From Ehretia macrophylla (Eukaryota > Streptophyta > Magnoliopsida > Boraginales > Ehretiaceae), in NCBI GenBank assembly GCA_037974665.1, contig CM075765.1, positions 61,654,247-61,718,246 of the forward strand: DNA of 64,000 nucleotides, written 5' to 3'. The position numbers and the translations under genes are program-made. The first letter of the stretch is position 1, and every line of letters begins with the position of its first letter. The notes beneath the pieces are model-generated. The model made no database searches and was not told the DNA's origin. It worked only from the letters and a program-made list of their open reading frames with translations. This document shows positions 55,816-64,000 of the stretch, in pieces.

Positions 55816-58800
55816 GGTGGATTGGACAAATAAGATCTTTCTCCTCCTGTTTAGACATAACGTTGCCATTGAAAGAAAAAAGATATTCGACTTAGTGAAA
55901 ATTGAATTAGTAGCAGAGTGAATTCATACTAAATTAGTAGCCAAATTCCTCGGAACCAATCCCTCTAGGGCCTACAAATGAGAATCTTACTTATGGCTTT
56001 TTCTGGGTAAGAGAAATAGTAGTGACAGGAAAGCACAGCTTTCGCTTTCCCAGGATCTCTCCTTATTGCATTTAGTGGATGTGTTACTGTCAATATGCTT
56101 AGGGCACATAATTGATTTACCTACTTTCGTCCAAGCGTACTATGCCTTCAGTTGCTTTAGGAAAGTCTATCACTCTTGCTGATTTTTTTCTGGCTTTTGG
56201 TTTTGGAGTTGCCTCAGGAGCAGGGGTGTGTAAGGATAAGTATGGCTTAGTCTTATCTGTCTTCTGTTGGGAATGGTCTGCTGACTCACATTCATTGATG
56301 CGGCATTAGTAGTCTTAGCTTTGACTTGGCAGTAGGAAAAGTAAAAAGCCTAGGCCGATAGCTAAATCAGATATAATAAATGCACCCATAGCTTGGTGTG
56401 GTTTTTATTTTATTCAATTACATGCTCCCCTAGATTATTAACATCTCGTGCCTATCGGTGGATAGTCTCTTTGCTTCACTCATCTATTGACATATTAAAA
56501 TACAGAGTGAAAAACATACCCCACCCACTACCCTTCCCTTTACGTACGTGAATCAGGCTCTAGCTCAGGATTGGGCAAAAAGGTTTTTTTTCCTATGCCT
56601 CGTATATATTTACCATCGGAACTATTTATTTGCATTAGACCCAAATACTTTGGGGCTATTCTATTAACAATCAGAGGAATAACCAGCCCCTTCTTACTTA
56701 GGAAAATAGTTCAATTTCGATAACTCTACTCTCTTATAGCTAGAAATGCGTTCGTTGACCTAATTGATAGAGTACTTGCTATATTTTGTTCGCGTTCTGT
56801 GAAACGATCCAGACATTGTTTGTGTTTGAGCCGGTGGGTTGTGATTGAGTTTAGCTTGGCAGATCTCGCACTGTAATGCAAGTGCTTATTTATGAAAGAT
56901 AGATTGTTGGTATGACTGCTGCTACCAAAAGCACATTAAGTTAGTCACAGGTAGAAACCTTTGACTGCACTTCCCTAGAAATGAATAGATGAGTCTACTA
57001 AGGTCAACAAGCTCTTTCTTCATATAGGATAGCGTCAGCTTTGATATCCGAAACTTTAGATATGACACAAGAAATATATAGATTCTAATGGTAGGAATAG
57101 GACAGTTGCACTATGGAAGAGTTCTATGGATTTGATAAAGGTGATAGGACAGGGTTCCAAACCTGCCTTAGTCTCTGTCTCAAATAGGGCCCAAGCTAAG
57201 GACATTACTATATGAATAAGACTTCATCCTTATCACAAACGATACCTCAAATTCCTAAAAAGATCCTCTAGTCTAGTAAATAACGCCGTGGAAAATAAAA
57301 CTTTCTTTCGGCCTTTCTCGGCCAGTTCATACTTCTAAACGAAGACAATCCTATTCTTCTGGATGAGAAATCCTGTCCCTTAGGTTATTCGATTGGAGTT
57401 TATCGATCTGAATGATATTTGCTTAAAAAGTTTGGCTTTGTAGTCTGCCTTGAACGGGCAAGTCTGAGCCCGACCATAGAAAGGATAAAGGCTTGCCAGC
57501 AGAAATCCTGAGACCCTACTTTAAAGCTAGCTAAGACTTCCGACGAATTTCATTCTTTTATCCGAGCTGACCATTCATTTCCGAATTCATTTTCAATTGA
57601 GTTATCAGTCTAGTCTTATTCCGCTTGTAGGCCACTCTTTTGTGCTGTTGGTGGCGCAAGTCTGTGCTTGCTTAATCCATCTTCCTAACAATCTCATAGA
57701 TAGAAGGAAGTAGATCAATTTGGATCTACACCTTACTGGAGGAAGAGGTCGGATTGCCTAAACTACCCAATACTACTCGCCATTCAAAAGAGTCCACTAG
57801 AGGTACAAACTATAATAAAGAAATCTTGTGGAAAATACCTTGATCGAAGATAGCCGAATTGGCGCAAACGAGACATACAATAGTAAATTGAAGTTATTGT
57901 CTCCCTGTACATGAAGCCTTGGAGCACCTTGACCTACTAGGAAGGTGCCTGGCCGGGGATAAAAATGAAAAACCAACCACCGAGTAGACTTAGCTGCAGA
58001 ACTAGCTCTTTCATTCGCCAAATCAATAGAAGAATATCCCTCTGACCACGCATAGCGTAAGCATCTCTTTCCTTTCGGCTTTTGTGTAGCTCTAGAGCTA
58101 CCTTAACTTGATCCCAAGGATCAAAACAAGAAAACAACGAGCCAAGGAAGGAAGGTTCAAAGGGTTCCAATGAATTAATCATTCCAGTGAGTAGGTCAAG
58201 GTGAAGTAAGAAAGTGAACGAAGTAGGTGGAATAAAGCCCCACCTTTCCTTCTATTCCTTTATCCCCATTCCCTTGCCTCCTTTCGTAGGCTAACCTTCC
58301 TACCTTCCTTCAGGGTCCTATCCTCGAGGAACTTTCGCTAGAATCAGGATAGAGTAAAGTAAGAAGAGAAGCACAATAGCAAGCACTAGAGGGGTAGGAG
58401 GAGCTAAAGGTTCGCTGGCAAAGCTTTCCCCGAGATTCTTGGGTAAAGAGAACTGATATCATCTGACCTTGAAGCATGGGCTAACTTCATCGTTCCCTGG
58501 TGTTCTTCTCTTTCGTCTGCTAACCTTCTTATCCGACTTGTTAGCTTGCTTCTATCACTCCTAAATCATTTAAGTCGGAGAATGGCTAGGTCTATAGTAA
58601 GAGCTGCTTTGTGAATAGCATCGGATGACATAGCAAAGGTAGGCGCAATAGAGCTACTATGCCTTAAGCCTGAAACTCTTCCTTCTAGTCTACCTAGGTC
58701 ATTCTTTGCTTTTGAAAGAAAAATTCGCTACGTGAAAACTGCTTCCAGATGTGGATTCAATCAATAACTGTGGTTACGCCTTCAAACATCTGCGCAGCGG

Positions 58801-58862
58801 ATTCTCTAACGCTAACAGGAATCATAAAAAGAGAAAGATCACTCAACTCCAGAGAAAGGGAA
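55816..58862. other. Mitochondrial-like spacer DNA, right arm
   Basis: Same texture as 8867-14830: short CTTTCC/GGAAGG tracts, balanced composition, many short frames (for example 56112-56309 and 57937-58182 minus) with no recognisable product. No tRNA or mitochondrial exon identified. It ends where TGTGAGGCCCGAG starts at 58863. Confidence 0.55.
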
Positions 58863-58899
58863 TGTGAGGCCCGAGCCCGAATAACATGTCTTACCTTGA

Positions 58900-59400
58900 T
58901 TTGCATGCCTTCAACCCAGAATTATATGACCGACCTTGGATTATATGCCTTGTCTTGGTTCACGTGCATCTATATTAGAGAGTATACTTTCATCTCGAAG
59001 CACGAGCCTTAACCTAGGAATAAGTACGTTAGTATTGGGTTACGTGCAATACCTTAGATACGTTCCTTGGTTTTCGTGCATGTCTCGTCATACATGCCTT
59101 GACCTAGAATTGTGTGCCCTGACCTCGATTGATGTGCGATACCTTGATTTATGTGCACTAAATCTTGAACTGCGTGCCTTAACCTAGATATAAGTAGCAT
59201 ACCTTCATTTACGTGCATTGCATTGAAATACGTGTTTTACATTGGTTTACGTGCATTATCTAGGGTTGTGTGCATTGGCATTGGAATCCGTGCATTTACC
59301 TTGAAGTATGTGCCTTAGTCTTGAAGTACGTGCTTTACCTTGTAGTTCATGTCTACCTCGTAATTTGTGCCCTAGACCTTCGAGTGCATGCCTGCATGCT
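58900..59400 (+). repeat. Degenerate ~19-bp tandem array
   Basis: More than 20 imperfect units around ACGTGCATTACCTTGAATT. The GTGC core recurs at about 59112, 59131, 59150, 59170, 59210, 59248, 59267, 59288, 59308, 59327 and 59366, with 19- to 21-base steps. Confidence 0.8.
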
Positions 59401-60220
59401 AATCTAGAAAGATTCCTGCAAAAAGCACTAGACAATAAAATAATCCTACACAATCCACTAACCATTATTATATTCCTAATTCAAATCCTACAAACTCCAT
59501 TATCAATAAAATAACATTAAACTATTCCTACACATTCTACTATCATTAATCTAATCCTAATTCAAATTCACTACAAGACAAAACTCTATCATCATCCAAA
59601 CCAGCCCCAATATAATATACCTAATCACCTTTTCATACAAAACTCAGTAACTATTAAATACTATACTTTAATCCTAAATCAACCCATTAAAGGACAAAAT
59701 CTCCCCAAACCCTAAATCCTGTCATCAAACACTAGAATTAAAAAAATTAAAAAATAAACAACACACACACACACATGCTCTGCACGGCCCACATGAAATT
59801 CCTACACACCATACACACAAAATTATATTCTATACACACACAAAACACAAGACACTCAAATATTCATCACAAAATACTAGAAGCATTAAAAAAAAAATAC
59901 ACACCCGTACACTACCCAAGCTCTCAATTTCGACCAGCACATCCTACACACAATCAAATTCACATTATACACAAAAAATCACACAAACATACTATCTCAA
60001 CTCACCAAAACCGACACACACATGCAAACACTCAACAAACACTTCAAACTCTCATTTTTTCCTCTCAACTCTCTCATTCTCTTACCATTTTCGGTTCTAG
60101 CTATGTCTTGAGCTTCCAAGGCTCAACTTTGCACTCAAGGACACATAGGTGCTCGGCCATAGCAAGCATCAAAGCAAGAAATACTCAAATCACTCAAAAT
60201 GCTCACTATTTCGGCCTAAG

Positions 60221-60226
60221 GTGAGT
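60221..60226 (+). other. Donor-like GTGAGT in family E LTR
   Basis: CCTAAG|GTGAGT, a near-perfect plant 5' splice site at the position expected from the other LTR families. Confidence 0.4.
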
Positions 60227-62138
60227 TTCATGGTTCATCTTCTTCCTCTTTTGGTTTTGAGCACATGCACACCTTCTACACTTGCTAACTAGGCTAGGAT
60301 TTAAGGAAAAAAAAGCTACCTTTCAACCAAGCTAGGAGTAGGAAGGATTGGGCACCTTCAAGGCTCAAAAACAAGGATTTCGTGCATTTTTGCTAAGTTT
60401 TCAAAGAGGTGAGGGTTAAATCTTTTCAAATGCTTTCAAAACTCACATGCATGCTTTTATATGGTTGTATTTACTCTTGAAGTTCATATACATGTGTTTC
60501 TATGAGCATATCTCCTCATGCATGGCTTAGAAATTGCTAGAACCCTTGAAATAGGAAGAGATGTTTTTCTGGCAGTTCTTAGTCCATGTAGAATGAAACT
60601 TTTTTGGTCTAGAAAACGATGTTAAAAATGCATAAACATTAGTGAGTAACTATAGTTTTCAGTTCTGAACATATCTTGCAGAAATAGGCTAAGGCTAATT
60701 TTGAGTTTAAGACCCGCATAGATGGAAAATATCGAAAGGTGTATAAAAACTTGACAGATTTGCGTGGTCTCACGGTTTTGGCCATTACTCCTAAGTCCGA
60801 ACTCTAAATGCAGCAAGGTTTGTTCCTATATTTAAACCACTCTTTAAGCTTCAATTTGACATTTGAATCACTGAATTTGGAGGTTATTTTCTTGGTTAAT
60901 CGAATGAGGAAACATAGGCTAATGTTGTGAGGTTTTGCTTGGTAACTCGATTTAAATCATGTTATAATTGTACTTTGAGGTATTGAATGATTGGAATTGT
61001 GGAAATTTGAAGTTGCATGGGCTGTTTTGGTTCATTGAGGTTGTTTAAATTAGTTGATGTATGGCTAAGGTGTTAGAGATATGCCCTAATACTATATATT
61101 TGGATGACATATATTGGGACATTTTGACATTAACTTGTACATTATGGCATCTATGTCTATATATGTGTGTTTTCATATTAACATAATTAGCACATTCATA
61201 TTCTCCTTCTTTTATGTGTATGAATGATTCCCTAGTATTTTCATTATAGGAATGTATTCTAAAAGCATTTAGAATATGTTGGCCTATTTCCTTAATATGA
61301 TAAATACTTAAAGTATTCATAGTCCTTAGATTATTTGATCGGGATTTCAATAATCTATTACAAACTATCACATGTGTTGTTACCTTTGATTAACATAGGG
61401 ATATTAATGATAAAGGATGGTGAGCCACATGCCATAATAGCATAGGGATGCGACTAACAAATATGTGAGTGACTATTAGTTGAATAGATCACTGAATATG
61501 ACGTGAATAACAAATTATATGACTTCAGATTAATAATTTGTTATTCGTTGTGATTGTGCATGTAATCCTTAGATTTGAGAAATTATGGCTATCATCTATA
61601 TTGAGGTTTGATTCTAGCGTTTGGACAATGATTGTTTTGACAAACAAGATGAGACGTGTCCTCTCGCAGTTTCATTTGTTCGGTATAGTGATTGACAGGT
61701 AGTGGTCAAGATATGATCCATTAACCTCCTGCGTGGGTTGATGTCCTATGCGATCTAAGCTTGGTTGTTTAATGAGGAAATCCTAGGCTGAGGTGTGAAT
61801 GATGGAGAAAGAGTTTTTCATGCGTCGTCTCTCATTACACCAATTAGATCTATGCATGGTATCGATTTTATGAACTTAATCGAATCAATCAGCGACCATA
61901 AATAGATTCACTTGAATAAGACTTCATTGCTTTATAAACTGTCTTGATACGTTAGTAGCTAGAATGTCACTCAAGAACTCTGAAGGTGTTTTGAGAATGA
62001 CGGGAGATATTCTCTAAACAAATCGAATAGTTTGATTAATATTGAAAGTGTTCAATGTTTCTTTAGTGCTATATAGCAGTGAATCTAGAAAGTCACGCAC
62101 AATAGAGTATGGCGAATGTTTTTCCTATTGAGCTTGAT

Positions 62139-62252
62139 TTAGTTTCTCTTGAGTTGTTAAAGTGTTAACAATTGTAATTAGTTTTCTCTTGAATTGTTAA
62201 AGTGTTAACAATAGTATTTTGTTTCTCTTGAATTGTTAAGGAGTTAACAATG
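62139..62252 (+). repeat. Three ~40-bp repeats with palindromic core
   Basis: Three copies of TTTCTCTTGAATTGTTAAAG followed by TGTTAACAAT, starting near 62143, 62183 and 62222. Each holds the inverted pair TTGTTAA/TTAACAA (the third diverged). Confidence 0.85.
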
Positions 62253-62385
62253 GTGTGATTGACCTTTAAAAGTTATTGTGGTCAATATGCAATTATTATT
62301 AAGTGTTGGGGCTAATGTAGAAATATGAAAATGTTGTTTTCATAATTTCAACTAATGGTGATTAGGTTGAATATTTAAATGTCTT

Positions 62386-62545
62386 AGTGGAAGAATACTA
62401 CACAATATACATATGATGTATATATGTATATTATTACATTAATGGAAGAATACTACACAATATACATATGATGTATGCATATGTATATTATTACATTAGT
62501 GGAAAAATACTACACAATATGTATGATATATATATGTGTGTATAT
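62386..62545 (+). repeat. Three ~55-bp tandem repeats
   Basis: TGGAAGAATACTACACAATA followed by a TATATG-rich stretch, units starting at about 62388, 62443 and 62500. Confidence 0.85.
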
Positions 62546-63066
62546 TTTATCTTTAAAAAAAAAAAAGCTAGACAACACAACCATAATTTGAGAAAGCTTG
62601 TCTTATCTTTTCTTTCAAAAGGGAGACAAGACACCCTAGAAATATGGCTTGTCTTTTATTTTCTGTAAAAAAGTTGTCAACCATCTCTCTCTCTCCAAGC
62701 TCTTACGCGGCTGAAAAATGAGAGAAGATGAAGTCTTCTTCTTCAACTCTCAAAAGAGAAAAAATACCATGGCTGAAAAATGAAGATGAAGGAGAAGAAC
62801 TTGTCTTCTCCTCTTCTTTAAAAAACATAGCCAAGACTAATGAAGAAGAAGGAAAAAGTTTTTCTCTCTTCTTCAAACAAGCTCATAAATATTCTATGGT
62901 AGATCTAGCACAAAAATAGCCATGAAGATGGAGAAGTCATTCTTTGCTCGTGTGGACCGACTAGAGCTCTTGTGGTTTCAAGAGGAGTTGTCTTCCATCA
63001 AGTGTGCAAAAATTCAGATCTATGGCTTCCACGAGTTGTCTACAAGAGGTATACTCTTCTACTATC

Positions 63067-64000
63067 TGTAACACCCTGATCCCTCTCGAGACTGAAAGTT
63101 CTATCAATCAAACTAATCACAACCCAAACCAAACCCGGGCAAAGTTTTAGGGAAAGACGGACGGAGTCTCCCCTATTTCTAGTCAAAAGCAACAAACCTG
63201 CGACAGCATATAAGTGGACCAATACCATGTCCAAACATTCAACCACCTCAAGGCCATCCGAGCCTTAGTTCACAACAATTTAAACTCAGCAAGTATACAT
63301 ACATTTCCAATTTAAAAACTAACCTATCTTTTCATTTTGACAAGTACATTCAATCTAGGCAATTAAACCATACTAAGCTACTGCATAAAATAAACTATCT
63401 TGCCATTCTAATTCTTTTCCTTTGGACGTTACAACCATGCATTGAAGTTAAGCTACATTAACTATATACATAATCTAACTTATCAAACCATTCCAACTAC
63501 TTATCTAGATTTATATTACATTTCTTTTAACAATAATTACATACAACATAAAAGCATACAACTTTACAACTTTGACAACTCAGGTCACATAGGCACGCAA
63601 GACAACTCTTCAAGTACAGACTTTCACGAAATTACGAACTTTCCAGCTACCATGGCATTTCCTGAAATGTGGTGGTGAGGAGTGAGTATACACAACACGT
63701 ATACTCAGTGAGGGCGAGACAAATATCGAAGTAGAGAGAAAGAAGATCGTGCAATGCAAAAAGGTACAGTTAAGCAATACAATCAATAAAAGGCATACAA
63801 TATAAACAACAATACAATTAAACAACTAAAGAAAGCATTAACACAACCAATCAAAGCTATACCACACTTTGAAGGCTATGGTTCACTCGAGCGAGTAATG
63901 TACTGATCACGATGACGCGCCGGCCCAAACCACCTTATAACACCAGTTTGGAATACCCCGGAAGTATCGATCAATCTACGACCCAAATCTCCCTAGGAGG
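63067..64000 (-). mobile_element. Second family D LTR, cut by window end
   Basis: TGTAACACCCTGATCCCTCTCGAG matches the start of the solo LTR at 31950. It continues through the shared AGTATACACAACACG/CTCAGTGAGGGCGAGAC block and the CGCCGGCCCAAACC island common to families D and B. The acceptor-like TTTCAG on the minus strand is at 63662-63665. Whether it is a solo LTR or part of a longer element is not visible. Confidence 0.88.

Larger units (their letters stand above)
58863..61070 (+). mobile_element. LTR of another gypsy-like family (E), interrupted
   Basis: Starts TGTGAGGCCCGAG, close in form to the TGTGACGCCCGAG starts of the A family. A degenerate 19-bp array comes first, then AT- and CA-rich DNA with a (CA)n run at 59761, then a first-exon-like stretch ending TAAG|GTGAGT at 60221, as in the other LTRs. 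No acceptor or LTR end is reached before a copia-like LTR cuts in at 61071. No protein-coding domain was seen. Confidence 0.6.
61071..63066 (+). mobile_element. Copia-like LTR (partial), inside the family E LTR
   Basis: Starts TGTTAGAGATATGCCCTAA, a form typical of Ty1/copia LTRs. It then carries AT-rich sequence, two small tandem arrays (62139-62252 and 62386-62545) and a pyrimidine-rich, leader-like end. A short frame (62728-62919) lies in that leader and is not recognised. Its 3' end is hidden by the family D LTR inserted at 63067, and no TAAGG repeat of its left flank was found before that. Confidence 0.6.

Noticed and set aside
59775..60224. 149-codon frame rich in His, Thr and Ile
   Set aside because: Falls in CA-rich low-complexity LTR DNA; composition explains the open frame.
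1..64000. The whole window being mitochondrial DNA
   Set aside because: Full-length and nested LTR elements with 5-bp TSDs, solo LTRs and heavy C-to-T decay fit nuclear heterochromatin; only the interrupted host segment looks organellar.

Overview
This window looks like nuclear DNA of a flowering plant, but the species cannot be named. It is almost entirely nested LTR retrotransposons that have broken into an older organelle-derived segment. Evidence: chromodomain Ty3/gypsy (Tekay/Del-type) polyproteins, primer sites matching the plant initiator tRNA-Met, polypurine tracts, and target-site duplications (TSDs) that define both ends of five insertions. I see no intact host gene, no tRNA or rRNA gene and no CRISPR.

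Layout. 1-8866: minus-strand Tekay element A1 (left end outside the window), with a plus-strand solo LTR at 561-3086 inside its RNase H domain. 8867-15170, 27659-31949, 34700-34864, 44891-45703 and 55204-58862 are the torn pieces of one older host segment of about 15 kb. Its outer parts read like plant mitochondrial spacer DNA. Its core carries a phage-type single-subunit RNA polymerase and a family-B DNA polymerase, the gene pair typical of linear mitochondrial plasmids (invertrons), plus three small unknown reading frames. I infer a nuclear copy of mitochondrial DNA carrying an integrated linear plasmid.

The segment was interrupted four times: at 15171-27653 by a composite LTR-gag-LTR-gag-LTR element (TSD CGGCC); at 31950-34694 by a solo LTR (TSD TCAGG/CCAGG); at 34865-44885 by Tekay element A2 (TSD GAATG); and at 45704-55198 by Tekay-type element B on the minus strand (TSD TGTAC). 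Right of 58862 lie an LTR of another family (58863) with a long array of about 19-bp degenerate repeats, a copia-like LTR inside it (61071), and a second LTR of the 31950 family running off the window (63067).

Two signals go beyond routine repeat annotation. (1) LTRs of several otherwise different families share a splice-like layout: a GTGAG donor, a spacer of about 1.26-1.43 kb, then a pyrimidine-rich CAG/G acceptor. In three families a short purine-rich, acidic reading frame in the same phase follows. This looks like an intron inside the LTR leader. (2) Coding decay is dominated by CAG-to-TAG and CGA-to-TGA changes, as expected from deamination of methylated cytosine; element B keeps one frame over 1,538 codons with only stop codons breaking it.

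Everything here appears dead or non-autonomous. The plasmid RNA polymerase has lost a catalytic aspartate and both arginines of its DxRGR motif. All gag and pol frames carry stops or shifts.
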